Source of the DNA: Luteitalea sp. | Lineage (GTDB): Bacteria > Acidobacteriota > Vicinamibacteria > Vicinamibacterales > Vicinamibacteraceae | Reading direction: 5' to 3' | Assembly: GCA_009377605.1 (NCBI GenBank) | Contig: WHTT01000001.1 | Location: forward strand, 62,001-126,000 | DNA: 64,000 bases | Shown here: in pieces, positions 1-8,490 of the stretch | Numbering within the stretch: the stretch's first letter is position 1 | How the letters are laid out: each line of letters starts with the position of its first letter | The notes under the pieces: model-generated | Databases searched by the model: none | Seen by the model: only the letters and a program-made list of their open reading frames with translations | What the model was told of the DNA's origin: nothing | Position numbers and translations under genes: made by a program

Positions 1-2
1 CG

Positions 3-1109
3 GCCAATCCCGAGAAGCGCGTACAAGGAGACGACGCGGTATTGTTCGACGGCGATGGCCGCGCGTTGCATAGCTACATCTCGTTCGAGGGCATTCGCGC
101 GCCGCGCCCCAGCCGCGCCGTCAACGGGATCTTCGTACGACGATCAGACGACGATGGCCGGACGTGGGGACGACCGGTGGCGGTCGTCGATCATCGCAAC
201 ACGGTCACGCCATTCGAAGACAAGCCGTGGCCCGGCATTGATCGCGTCAGCGGGTCTCCGCATCGGGGCAACGTCTACGTCGCGTGGACGCGCTTCGACG
301 AGTACGGCAGCAAGGATCCGGAGTGCCGGACGGAGATCCATTTCAGCCGTTCGACCGACGAGGGCAAGACGTTTGCGATGCCCTTTCGTATCTCCGACGA
401 TTCCGGAGACTGTCTCGACAGCGACAACACGGTCGAAGGCGCTGTGCCGGCGGTCGGACCGCACGGTGAGGTGTATGTCGCATGGAATGGCCCCAAGGGG
501 CTCATGTTCGACCAATCGGAAGACGGGGGCCTGACGTTTGGACGAGATCGCCAGGTCGCGATCACGCCCGGTGGGTGGGACATCGACATCCGCGGGATTG
601 CCCGGAGCAACGGCATGCCTGTCACGGCCGCGGATGTCAGCGATGGCCCGCGGCGCGGGACGATCTATGTGAACTGGATCGATGAACGAAACAGTGATCC
701 GGATGTGTTCGTCGTCTCGTCCACCGATGGCGGTCACACGTGGAGCGCGCCCGTCAGAGTCAACGATGACCCTGCGAAGAACGGCGCCGCGCAGTTCTTC
801 ACGTGGATGGCGGTCGATCCAATCGACGGCTCGGTCAACGTCGTGTTTCACGATCGGCGCGGGTTGAAGGGCACTCAGACACGCGTGACGCTCGCCCGCA
901 GCGTCGATGGTGGCAGAACGTTCGTCAACCACGCCCTGGATCTGGCGCCGTTCGAGTGCAACGAGAACGTGTCGTTTGGCGACTACAACGGCATCGACGC
1001 GTACAATGGCCGTGTGGTGGCCGTGTTTCCTCACTTCATCGAAGAGGAGGCGCTCGCCGTGTCGGCCGCTGTCTTCGACTTCGCGCTCGGCACGCAGGAG
1101 ACGCGCTGA
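3..1109 (+). CDS. BNR/Asp-box sialidase-like protein, 5' truncated by window edge
   Basis: The frame is open from the first bases of the window with no stop, so the start lies outside; a TTG at 42 is in frame but is not a convincing start. The visible 368 residues hold at least five Asp-box motifs of the form S-x-D-x-G-x-T-(W/F), for example SDDDGRTW, STDEGKTF, SEDGGLTF, STDGGHTW and SVDGGRTF. They are spaced as in the blades of a six-bladed sialidase/BNR beta-propeller. Asp-boxes are structural and do not prove sialidase activity; many acidobacterial members are secreted proteins of unknown substrate. No catalytic Arg triad can be assigned with confidence. The stop TGA is followed within 20 bases by a palindromic repeat cluster. 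The next gene is convergent. Confidence 0.8.
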   Translation, partial: ANPEKRVQGDDAVLFDGDGRALHSYISFEGIRAPRPSRAVNGIFVRRSDDDGRTWGRPVAVVDHRNTVTPFEDKPWPGIDRVSGSPHRGNVYVAWTRFDEYGSKDPECRTEIHFSRSTDEGKTFAMPFRISDDSGDCLDSDNTVEGAVPAVGPHGEVYVAWNGPKGLMFDQSEDGGLTFGRDRQVAITPGGWDIDIRGIARSNGMPVTAADVSDGPRRGTIYVNWIDERNSDPDVFVVSSTDGGHTWSAPVRVNDDPAKNGAAQFFTWMAVDPIDGSVNVVFHDRRGLKGTQTRVTLARSVDGGRTFVNHALDLAPFECNENVSFGDYNGIDAYNGRVVAVFPHFIEEEALAVSAAVFDFALGTQETR

Positions 1110-1125
1110 GGATAATCGCTGTCGA

Positions 1126-1228
1126 GCCCGACCTAAAGGTCGGGCCTACACCTTGGCTGTTCCGTGCGCCAGACCTAAAGGTCGGGTTTGCGCTTCCGTA
1201 TTCTGTAGGCCCGACCTTTAGGTCGGGC
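1126..1228. repeat. Cluster of three GCCCGACCT-AA-AGGTCGGGC palindromes
   Basis: Three near-identical 15-20-nt palindromes lie at 1126-1145, 1172-1186 and 1209-1228. Copies 1 and 3 share the asymmetric extension cctaca and are in opposite orientation, so together they form an inverted pair of the REP/BIME type. The third copy supplies the last three codons and the stop of the convergent ligase-domain gene. A diverged copy lies at 9888-9907. Confidence 0.85.
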
Positions 1229-2015
1229 GTGACCCCTTTCGCGCCTTGCGTCGAGTGGTGGACGTTCGAGACTTCGGCGTGGTACGGGGCTGTTCGTCCG
1301 GCTTCTCCGATTCTGTCGGCGGTTCCAGCTTTTCGACGCGCTCGACCAGGCGCCGTAGGGTCTGGACCGATGCGGTGCTCGTGCCACCCCGGTTCGACAG
1401 CCAGAAATCCGGGGCCTGCTGTGTGAGGATGTCGCGGAAACCGCCGCCGCTCTTGACGCTGTTGGGTGCGAAGGTCGCGATGTCGAGCGGCCCAGACCAG
1501 TCGTCCCGATGCTTGATCAGCAACCATGAGCGGCCGTCGGGCGAGGCACCGGCGGCCCGACTTCCAGGGACCCCCCGCGTCCGCACGAGCACCCAGGATC
1601 CTTTCAGCTTGTAGCCATTCAGCGTGAACTTGAGGTCGCCCTTTTGGAGGGCCGCGTCGATGTCGTCCACCTCTGGCTCCCACGTGCCCTGATCCCAGAG
1701 CATGACGACGCCGGCACCGTAGCCCTCGGGAATAACCCCTTCGAAATCGCCGTAGTCGATGGGATGATCCTCGACGTGCATCGCGAGTCGCTTCACGCTT
1801 GGATCGAGCGAGGGACCTTTGGGGACGGCCCAGGAGAGCAGCACCCCGTTGTGCTCGAGCCGGAAGTCGTAGTGGAGCTGTGTCGCGAGGTGCTTCTGAA
1901 CGCAAAAGAAGCCGCCACGCGGTGTGACCCGACGCTGCGCCGACGGCTTCTCATCGCCGCGTGGCTCTGGCGACTTCGTGAAGTCGCGCTTCTCTCGGTA
2001 CTCCTTGAGGGACAT
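1218..2015 (-). CDS. Stand-alone LigD-type 3'-phosphoesterase (DNA-end processing)
   Basis: The 265-residue product is the 3'-phosphoesterase domain of bacterial LigD without the ligase or polymerase domains. In characterised LigD this domain trims 3'-phosphates and 3'-ribonucleotides at broken DNA ends during non-homologous end joining. The metal/active-site signature is complete: H42, H48, D50 and R52 in the block KHLATQLHYDFRLE, and H84 and Y88 in HPIDY. This is the same spacing as the Pseudomonas LigD domain as I recall it. The ATG at 2015 is chosen because GGAGG lies 6-7 nt upstream; an in-frame ATG at 2033 lacks this. The C-terminal ~65 residues are low-complexity and basic. The last residues (RPT) and the TAA come from the palindromic repeat. 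No Ku or ligase partner is in the window. Confidence 0.88.
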   Translation of the reverse strand: MSLKEYREKRDFTKSPEPRGDEKPSAQRRVTPRGGFFCVQKHLATQLHYDFRLEHNGVLLSWAVPKGPSLDPSVKRLAMHVEDHPIDYGDFEGVIPEGYGAGVVMLWDQGTWEPEVDDIDAALQKGDLKFTLNGYKLKGSWVLVRTRGVPGSRAAGASPDGRSWLLIKHRDDWSGPLDIATFAPNSVKSGGGFRDILTQQAPDFWLSNRGGTSTASVQTLRRLVERVEKLEPPTESEKPDEQPRTTPKSRTSTTRRKARKGSRPT

Positions 2016-2182
2016 CGATGGCCTCCAGGACACAAGTTTACCGGTTCGGCGGACGCCTCGGCGAGGCGCTGGGGTGGCCCGTTCCGACCACCACGATGGT
2101 AGGGCGCGTTCGCCGAACGCGCCGTGCTCGATGCTAGACTGTCCGCTGTTGTCCGAGAATCGTCTTTGAGTCGCACACCATC

Positions 2183-3895
2183 ATGTTGAACGCGCAAGAT
2201 TGGCAGCTCCCGACCTCGCTGGCGGCGGCAGTGCAGGAGGAGCTGGAACGTTGGGTGACCGACGAGAAGATCGCGCGTTTGTGGGCGCGCGACGCCAGCC
2301 TGTGGACCGGCGGCGACGAAGCACGTTGGTTGGGTTGGCTCGGCGCCATCGAGCATCAGCGCGGCCAGATTGACGCGCACACCGCGCTCGCCGCCGCCTT
2401 TCGTGACGAGCAAGTGACGGACCTGCTGCTGCTCGGTATGGGTGGCTCCAGCCTCGGGCCGGAGGTCATCGGCCGCGTCCTTGGAGCATCAGTGGGGTGG
2501 CCGCGCTTGCACGTGCTCGACTCTACCGATCCAAGTCAAGTCCGCAGTGTGGAGGCGCGTGTCGACCTGGCAATGAGCACAGTGATTGTCGCCAGCAAGT
2601 CTGGCACGACGCTCGAGCCGAACATCTTCCACCGCTACTTCTTTGGGCGGATACAGGAGCGGCTTGGCGCTCATCGAGCCGGTCGTCGCTTCGTGGCGAT
2701 TACGGATCCAGGCTCGCAACTCGAAGACGTGGCTCGGCGCGACGGCTTCCGTGCCACGATACACGGTGATCCCTCGATCGGCGGCCGCTACTCCGTGCTG
2801 TCGCCGTTTGGGATCGTGCCTGCCGCCCTGATCGGCGTCGATGTAGCGGAGCTCCTGAAGCGTGCCGGTGCCATGGCGGATGCGTGCCGAAACGGCGGGA
2901 CGACCAACCCCGGGCTCCGCCTCGGTGTCGTGCTGGGAATTGCTGCGCTGCAGGGCCGCGACAAGCTCACCATTGTCGCGTCGCCCACTGTCGCGCCGCT
3001 GGGAGCGTGGCTCGAGCAGTTGATCGCAGAATCGACAGGGAAGAACGGTCGTGGAATCATCCCGGTGGACCTCGAGCAGCTCGGATCGCCGGATGAGTAC
3101 GGTGACGATCGAGTGTTCGTCTATGTCAGGTTTCGGCCGGCGCCAGATAGTCAGCAGGATCAGCGCATCGACGCCTTGATGCAGCGCGGTCAGCCCGTCG
3201 TGCGTATCGACATCGCTGAACCGTATGATCTGGCGCAGGAGTTCTTTCGCTGGGAGGTGGCCACGGCTGTCGCGGGCGCAGTCGTGGGCATCAATCCATT
3301 CGATCAACCGGACGTCGAGGCGAGCAAGGTCGAGACGCGCGCCTTGACTGACGCGTTCGACGCCACCGGTAAGCTGCCGGCGGAGCGCCCGCTCTGCGAC
3401 GACGGGCTGCTGCAGGTGTTTACCGACGGCGCCAATGCGAGCGCGCTTGCCGTTGGCCAGGGAGGCGGCGTGCGCGACTGGCTGCGCGCTCATCTCTCTC
3501 AATTGCGGCCAGACGACTATTTCGCGTTGCTCGCATACCTGCAGATGAGCGACGGCAACATCGACGAGCTACAAGCGATCAGACACGCCGTGCGGCAGCG
3601 ATTTCGCGTGGCGACCTGCCTGGGCTTCGGCCCGCGCTTCCTGCACTCCACGGGCCAAGCGTACAAGGGCGGCCCGAACAGCGGCGTCTTTCTCCAGGTC
3701 ACGTGCGATGAAGCGGGGGATCTTCCCGTGCCAGGCCGTCGTTACACGTTCGGGGTCGTCAAGGCAGCGCAAGCACGAGGCGACTTCGACGTGCTGGCGG
3801 CGCGCGGGAGACGTGCGCTCCGTGTGCACCTGCCTGCCGACGTCCCGCGCGGGCTCAGGGCGCTTGGTGAGATGATCAGGGCTGCTCTCGAGTGA
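2183..3895 (+). CDS. pgi: Glucose-6-phosphate isomerase (Tal-Pgi type isomerase domain)
   Basis: This 570-residue protein interconverts glucose-6-phosphate and fructose-6-phosphate. Sugar-phosphate isomerase motifs are visible in order: GMGGSSLGPEV, SKSGTTLEPN, ESTGKNGRGIIPV and, near the C-terminus, HSTGQAYKGGPNSG. The sequence resembles the isomerase half of bifunctional transaldolase/glucose-6-phosphate isomerase proteins (about 950 residues) more than the classical E. coli enzyme, but no transaldolase domain precedes it. It heads a co-directional cassette with gnd and zwf, so it probably balances hexose-phosphate flow with the oxidative pentose-phosphate branch. A long hairpin-forming inverted repeat separates it from gnd. 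Confidence 0.9.
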   Translation: MLNAQDWQLPTSLAAAVQEELERWVTDEKIARLWARDASLWTGGDEARWLGWLGAIEHQRGQIDAHTALAAAFRDEQVTDLLLLGMGGSSLGPEVIGRVLGASVGWPRLHVLDSTDPSQVRSVEARVDLAMSTVIVASKSGTTLEPNIFHRYFFGRIQERLGAHRAGRRFVAITDPGSQLEDVARRDGFRATIHGDPSIGGRYSVLSPFGIVPAALIGVDVAELLKRAGAMADACRNGGTTNPGLRLGVVLGIAALQGRDKLTIVASPTVAPLGAWLEQLIAESTGKNGRGIIPVDLEQLGSPDEYGDDRVFVYVRFRPAPDSQQDQRIDALMQRGQPVVRIDIAEPYDLAQEFFRWEVATAVAGAVVGINPFDQPDVEASKVETRALTDAFDATGKLPAERPLCDDGLLQVFTDGANASALAVGQGGGVRDWLRAHLSQLRPDDYFALLAYLQMSDGNIDELQAIRHAVRQRFRVATCLGFGPRFLHSTGQAYKGGPNSGVFLQVTCDEAGDLPVPGRRYTFGVVKAAQARGDFDVLAARGRRALRVHLPADVPRGLRALGEMIRAALE

Positions 3896-3902
3896 GATGA
3901 GA

Positions 3903-3983
3903 GGAAACGGGGAAACGGGGACTGCCCTCGTTTTCTCAGCGTAAGGAAGTGAAAACGAGGGCTGTCCCCGTTTCCCCGTCTCC
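3903..3983. repeat. Long inverted repeat (32-nt arms, 17-nt loop) between pgi and gnd
   Basis: The left arm 3903-3934 and right arm 3952-3983 are inverted copies matching at about 30 of 32 positions. Each arm contains two AAACGGGG units followed by a GGGGACwGCCCTCGTTTT core. The core belongs to the same GGGGACAG family as the repeats at 41641-41783 and 26221-26268. The pgi stop codon lies 8 bases upstream. The gnd reading frame stays open through the right arm, but its real start is beyond it. The hairpin could attenuate pgi-gnd read-through; I cannot test this here. Confidence 0.88.
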
Positions 3984-4005
3984 TCCAATACTAGGTGTTG
4001 AAGCG

Positions 4006-4983
4006 ATGCAAATTGGGATGATTGGTTTGGGCCGCATGGGCGGCAATATGGTTCGGCGATTGATGGGCGCCGGACATACCGCGTCCGTGTACGACCGCAG
4101 CGCGGACGCAGTCGACGCGCTCGTGTCAGAAGGCGCATCGGGCACGACGTCGCTCGAGGATCTCGTGACCGGGCTCGAGACACCGCGGGTAGTCTGGATT
4201 ATGGTGCCCGCCGGCAACCCAACCGAGCAGACAGTCGACGCGCTCGCTCCGCTGCTCACCGGGGGCGACATCATCATCGACGGTGGCAACTCGTACTTCA
4301 AGGACGATGTGCGACGGGCGGAGGCGCTGAAGCCACGCGGCATTCAGTACGTGGATGTGGGAACCAGTGGCGGGGTGTGGGGGCTCGAGCGGGGCTACTG
4401 CCTGATGATCGGTGGTCCGGCCGAAGCCGTCAGCCATCTCGACCCGATCTTCCGGGCGCTTGCGCCGGGAGACGGCGGCGTGTCGCGCACACCAGGACGC
4501 AGCGGCGAGCCGGTTGCCGCCGAGCTCGGGTACTTGCACTGCGGCCCGGTTGGTGCCGGGCACTTTGTCAAGATGGTCCACAACGGCATCGAGTACGGTC
4601 TCATGCAGGCGTTTGCGGAAGGGTTCGACATCCTGCGCAGCGCGCGCCTCGAGCAGGTGCCAGAAGCGCACCGCTACGAGCTCGATCTCCGCGACATCGC
4701 CGAGCTGTGGCGACGGGGGAGCGTCGTCTCCTCCTGGCTGCTCGACCTCACGGCGCAAGCGCTCGTGGAGCAGCCAGACCTCGAGCGCTACTCTGGATTC
4801 GTTCAGGACTCGGGCGAAGGACGCTGGACGATCTTTGCCGCCATCGAGGAGGCGGTGCCGGCCGACGTGCTCGCCGCCTCACTGTTCGCGCGCTTCCGTT
4901 CGCGGCAGGAACGTACCTTCGCGAACCAAGTGTTGTCCGCGATGCGCGAGAAGTTCGGCGGGCATCAGGAGCCAAGGGGATAG
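4006..4983 (+). CDS. gnd: 6-phosphogluconate dehydrogenase, decarboxylating, short form
   Basis: A 325-residue NAD(P)-dependent enzyme of the oxidative pentose-phosphate pathway, converting 6-phosphogluconate to ribulose-5-phosphate. It starts with the Rossmann motif [15 protein letters not shown], continues with [12 protein letters not shown], the substrate loop [21 protein letters not shown], and the catalytic region [17 protein letters not shown]. The length fits the short YqeC/GndA-like class rather than the 470-residue E. coli form. An upstream in-frame codon (3949) would add 19 residues encoded by the hairpin repeat, so the ATG at 4006, where homology begins, is preferred. The last codons and TAG merge into the downstream gggatcaag array. 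Confidence 0.93.
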   Translation: MQIGMIGLGRMGGNMVRRLMGAGHTASVYDRSADAVDALVSEGASGTTSLEDLVTGLETPRVVWIMVPAGNPTEQTVDALAPLLTGGDIIIDGGNSYFKDDVRRAEALKPRGIQYVDVGTSGGVWGLERGYCLMIGGPAEAVSHLDPIFRALAPGDGGVSRTPGRSGEPVAAELGYLHCGPVGAGHFVKMVHNGIEYGLMQAFAEGFDILRSARLEQVPEAHRYELDLRDIAELWRRGSVVSSWLLDLTAQALVEQPDLERYSGFVQDSGEGRWTIFAAIEEAVPADVLAASLFARFRSRQERTFANQVLSAMREKFGGHQEPRG

Positions 4984-5095
4984 AGGGATCAAGGGGCCAA
5001 GGGATCAAGGGATCAAGGGATCAAGGGATCAAGGGATCAAGGGGCAGGCTCAAGGTCTCGAGGTTCGAGGTTCACGCTTCGAGGTTGCGGAGCGA
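4984..5095 (+). repeat. gggatcaag 9-mer array followed by ttcgagg units
   Basis: About six tandem gggatcaag-type nonamers (one variant ggggccaag) run from the gnd stop to about 5045. They are followed by three degenerate tcgaggttc units up to about 5093. The spacer between gnd and zwf consists almost entirely of these repeats. The same nonamer recurs at 49654-49700, 53045-53205 and 58725-58780; the ttcgagg unit recurs at 12935-12966. Confidence 0.9.
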
Positions 5096-5110
5096 ATAAG
5101 CGAAGGTCAT

Positions 5111-6664
5111 ATGGCCGATCAGGAGCTGGACACGACCGTCGTCGAGGAGACGCGCGCGCTGGAGCCGACAGCGAAGCCGGCGGGGGCGTGCGTCATGGTG
5201 ATCTTTGGGGCAACGGGCGACCTCACCAAGCGTAAGCTGCTGCCTGCGCTGGTCAATCTTCATCAGGAGCACTTGCTCGACGAACCCTTTGCCATTGTCG
5301 GTGTCGGTCGCCAGGCCATGAGCGATGACGCGTTTCGCGACCGGATGCTTCAGGAGCTCGCGCAATTCGCCACGCGCCCGCTCTCGGCGAGCGAGAAGAC
5401 CTGGCTGTGCAAACGGCTGACGTATGTGAGCGGCGATACGCAGGATCCCGACCTCTACCAGCGCTTGGCCGAACACCTTGCGGAAGTCGACCGGCGCAAT
5501 CAGACGGAGGGGAGTTACCTCTTCTATCTCGCGATGCCACCGGCACTCTTCCTGCCGATATCCAAGCACCTGGCTCGCGCCGGGCTGGTGAGACAAGCGA
5601 ATACCCACTGGCGCCGCGTCGTGATCGAGAAGCCGTTTGGCCACGATCTCGCTTCCGCGCGAGACCTGAATCGCCAGGTCGCCACGTGTCTGGGCGAATC
5701 GCAGGTCTATCGCATCGATCACTACCTCGGGAAGGAGACGGTGCAGAACCTGATGATCTTCAGGTTCGCCAACGGCATCTTCGAGCCGGTGTGGAATCGT
5801 CGGTACATCGACCACGTGCAGATTAGCGTGGCGGAGACGGTCGGCGTGGAGCAGCGCGGCGGCTACTACGAGGAGGCGGGCGCGCTTCGTGACATGGTGC
5901 AAAACCACCTCTTCATGTTGCTCGCGCTCACCGCGATGGAGCCGCCGAGCTCTTTCGAGGCGGAGGCAGTACGCAGCGAGCGCGTCAAAGTGCTCGAAGC
6001 CATCGCGCCGTTCACGCCGGACGAGGTGCGCCGGTATGCGGTGCGCGGTCAGTACGGGGACGGGACAACAGCCGATGGTGAGCCCCTCTCCGCCTATCGC
6101 AGCGAGAGCCACGTGGCCCGCGACTCGAAGGTGGAGACGTACGCGGCGCTGCGGCTCATCGTGGAGAACTGGCGGTGGGCCGGCGTGCCCTTCTATCTCA
6201 GAACCGGCAAGCGGCTCCCGAAGCGCGTGTCCGAGGTCGCCATCCATTTCAAGAGCCCGCCATTCGTCATGTTCCGTAAGACGAAGGTCGACAGCCTTCG
6301 TCCAAACCTTCTCGTCGTCCGGATTCAGCCGGACGAAGGCATCTCGCTGCGGTTCCAGGCCAAGGTTCCGGATCAAAAGCTGCGACTGGGCACCGTCAAG
6401 ATGGACTTCCACTACCAGGACTACTTCGGCGCGAGCCCTTCGACCGGTTACGAAACACTGCTCTACGATGCCATGATGGGAGATGCGACGCTGTTCCACC
6501 GCGCCGACATCGTCGAGGAGGGCTGGGAGAAGGTCACGCCCCTGCTCGACGTGTGGCGCGAGGAGCCAGCCGCGGAGTTTCCGAATTATGCGGCGCACAC
6601 GTGGGGCCCAGAGGCCGCCGATGCCCTGCTGGAGCGCGACGGACGGAGCTGGCGCCGGCAGTGA
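5111..6664 (+). CDS. zwf: Glucose-6-phosphate 1-dehydrogenase
   Basis: A 517-residue cytoplasmic enzyme that oxidises glucose-6-phosphate to 6-phosphogluconolactone, giving NADPH. The coenzyme motif IFGATGDLTKRK is at residues 31-42, and the catalytic-site motif RIDHYLGKE at 201-209 contains the base H204. Length and motif order are normal for the family. The frame is open far upstream, through gnd, but ATG 5111 is where family homology begins. Upstream pgi and gnd with zwf make a complete set for the oxidative branch except 6-phosphogluconolactonase, which is not in the window. The stop TGA is the first TGA of a gtgacgggg/gtgacaagg array. Confidence 0.95.
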   Translation: MADQELDTTVVEETRALEPTAKPAGACVMVIFGATGDLTKRKLLPALVNLHQEHLLDEPFAIVGVGRQAMSDDAFRDRMLQELAQFATRPLSASEKTWLCKRLTYVSGDTQDPDLYQRLAEHLAEVDRRNQTEGSYLFYLAMPPALFLPISKHLARAGLVRQANTHWRRVVIEKPFGHDLASARDLNRQVATCLGESQVYRIDHYLGKETVQNLMIFRFANGIFEPVWNRRYIDHVQISVAETVGVEQRGGYYEEAGALRDMVQNHLFMLLALTAMEPPSSFEAEAVRSERVKVLEAIAPFTPDEVRRYAVRGQYGDGTTADGEPLSAYRSESHVARDSKVETYAALRLIVENWRWAGVPFYLRTGKRLPKRVSEVAIHFKSPPFVMFRKTKVDSLRPNLLVVRIQPDEGISLRFQAKVPDQKLRLGTVKMDFHYQDYFGASPSTGYETLLYDAMMGDATLFHRADIVEEGWEKVTPLLDVWREEPAAEFPNYAAHTWGPEAADALLERDGRSWRRQ

Positions 6665-6840
6665 CGGGGTGACAAGGTGACGGGGTGATGGGAGCGACAA
6701 CGTGATGGCGTGGCGCCAGGGCCGGCGTGCAGATCGGTCGACGTGCCCTGATCTTTTGACGCGGGGCCTGAAGGCCCCGCGCTACTACAGCTCGAACGAA
6801 CTCCCTCACCTGGTCACCTGGTCACCCGGTCACCTGGTCG
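6662..6840. repeat. Inverted gtgac(a/g)gg arms flanking a palindrome-containing core
   Basis: The left arm (6662-6690) holds gtgacgggg and gtgacaagg units on the + strand. The right arm (about 6805-6840) holds cacctggtcac units in the opposite sense. Between them is a gcggggcctgaaggccccgc palindrome (about 6771-6790) of a type also seen at 8366 and 34303. The zwf stop codon is part of the left arm. Apart from the start region of the next gene, nothing else is seen between 6665 and 6871. Confidence 0.8.
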
Positions 6841-6871
6841 CCTCTCGCGCCTTTTACCCCCGGAGGAGTTC

Positions 6872-8365
6872 GTGAGCCCTCTGGCCGTGGTCGTCTTCGC
6901 GTATCCGCTGGCGATGGTTGCCGTTAGCCTCTGGCGCTCTCGCAGGATCAAGAGCCACGAGGACTTCATGGTGGCCGGCCGCTCCGTTTCCGTACCGCTG
7001 CTGGTTGGGACGTTGGTCTGCACCTGGATCGGTTCCGGCTCCCTATTCGGCGGTGCCGGGTTGGCCTATCGTAGCGGTCTCGCCGAGCTGTGGTTCTCGT
7101 TTGGCGGCTGGGTGGGGCTCGTCGTCGCCTTCTTCATTGCGGGCCGCGTACGGCGGATCGCCCAGTACACGGTCCCTGATCTTCTCGAGCAGCGCTACAA
7201 CGCGACGGCTCGTGTGCTGGGAACGGTCGCGATCATCCTCGCTTACGTCACGATTGCTGCCTATCAGTTCCGCGGCGGCGGCTGGGTGCTGTCGATCGTG
7301 ACCGACGGCGCAATCGACGCGACGACCGGCCTCTACATCACCGCGGCAGTCATCGTGCTGTTCACGGCGCTGGCCGGCATGGTCTCGATCGTCACCGTTG
7401 ATATCCTCAACGGTGTCATCATCACGCTTGGCGTGCTCTTCGCACTCCCTTACATGGTGGTCCAGCTTGGGGGCGTCGCCAGCGTAGTGTCCCTGTTGCC
7501 AGCCGAGCACGTGACGCCCCTCGGCGGGCACAACGCACTGTGGGCCGTGGGCGTCGCCCTGCCCACGTTCCTCTTGCTGTTGGGCGAAAGCGGGATGTAT
7601 CAGAAGTTCTTCTCGGCCAAAGATGAGCGGTCGGCACGCCTTGCCGTCCTCGGGATGGTGGTCGGGATCGTGGTCATCGAAGTAGCGTTGGCGCTTCTCG
7701 CCATCACCGGGCGTGCCGCCTACCCGCGGTTGATGGAGGAGACGTCGATTGTTGGTCGTGCGGCGTCCGAGACGGTCATTCTCTACGTGGCGCGGCACGG
7801 CTTGCCGATGATCGGCGGAGCGATGCTGCTGAGCGCGGCGGTGGCCATCGTGTTGTCGACGGGCAACACGTTCCTCCTCGTGCCCTCGACCAACGCCAGC
7901 CGCGATATCTTCCAGCGGTTCATCAAGCCGGACGCCAAGGAAAAGCAGCTGATCAACCTGCAGCGGGCGTTCATTGTCATCTTTGGCGCGCTGGGGCTCG
8001 TGCTGCTGACGCAGTTCCAAACCGTGCTGTCCATGGCGCTCTATGCCTACTCGTTGGTCGGCGCGAGCCTCACGCCGGCGCTCTTGGCTGCCTTCCTGTG
8101 GAAGCGGGTGACGCCCCAAGGCGGGGTCGCCTGCATCGCCGGGGGACTGGGAGCGATCATCGGCATCGGGCTGCTCGGCCGGAGTGGCCTCGACTTCAGC
8201 ATGAACATTGGCGGCACGGACTTCGACTTCGCCAGCAGCGACTACATCGTCATCCCGGGCGTGATCGTCTCCTGTCTGCTCTTGATTGTGGTGAGCTTGT
8301 TGACCAAGCCGTCACCGCGCGAGAAGTGGGAGCCGTTCTTCTCGACGCCGGCGCGAGGAGCCTGA
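6872..8365 (+). CDS. Sodium:solute symporter family protein (SSS)
   Basis: A 497-residue integral membrane protein with about 13 hydrophobic segments, beginning with an N-terminal helix and the typical SSS block VCTWIGSGSLFGGAGLAYRSG near residue 50. A later GESGMYQKFFSAKDER segment is typical of the family. Members couple Na+ entry to uptake of sugars, amino acids, pantothenate or choline; the substrate cannot be read from the sequence. The GTG start at 6872 is chosen because a strong GGAGGAG lies 5 nt upstream. It lies downstream of zwf on the same strand but is separated by a repeat, so co-transcription is uncertain. Confidence 0.88.
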   Translation: MSPLAVVVFAYPLAMVAVSLWRSRRIKSHEDFMVAGRSVSVPLLVGTLVCTWIGSGSLFGGAGLAYRSGLAELWFSFGGWVGLVVAFFIAGRVRRIAQYTVPDLLEQRYNATARVLGTVAIILAYVTIAAYQFRGGGWVLSIVTDGAIDATTGLYITAAVIVLFTALAGMVSIVTVDILNGVIITLGVLFALPYMVVQLGGVASVVSLLPAEHVTPLGGHNALWAVGVALPTFLLLLGESGMYQKFFSAKDERSARLAVLGMVVGIVVIEVALALLAITGRAAYPRLMEETSIVGRAASETVILYVARHGLPMIGGAMLLSAAVAIVLSTGNTFLLVPSTNASRDIFQRFIKPDAKEKQLINLQRAFIVIFGALGLVLLTQFQTVLSMALYAYSLVGASLTPALLAAFLWKRVTPQGGVACIAGGLGAIIGIGLLGRSGLDFSMNIGGTDFDFASSDYIVIPGVIVSCLLLIVVSLLTKPSPREKWEPFFSTPARGA

Positions 8366-8490
8366 AGGCGCCTCGCGCCCGCGGCCGCCTCGGCGAGGCC
8401 GCCGTACTTTTGTCCGCCGAAGCGCGGAGCGCGAAGGCGGAGCAGACAAGATCTTGTCCACGCCGGCCAACATCTTGACTGCGCGACCCG
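8366..8490. repeat. GC-rich palindromic intergenic repeat
   Basis: The convergent gap between the symporter and the epimerase gene contains a gcctgaaggcgcc start, a ggccgcctcggcgaggccgcc palindrome and a tccgcc...ggcgga inverted pair around a ctccgcg/cgcggag stem. The sub-motifs recur at 6771-6790, 34303-34335 and 34921-35023, so this is one of a dispersed REP-like family. No gene is seen here. Confidence 0.7.

Noticed and set aside
4412-5110. Extended N-terminus of zwf overlapping gnd
   Set aside because: Family homology begins at ATG 5111. The upstream part is an alternative frame of gnd plus repeat sequence.
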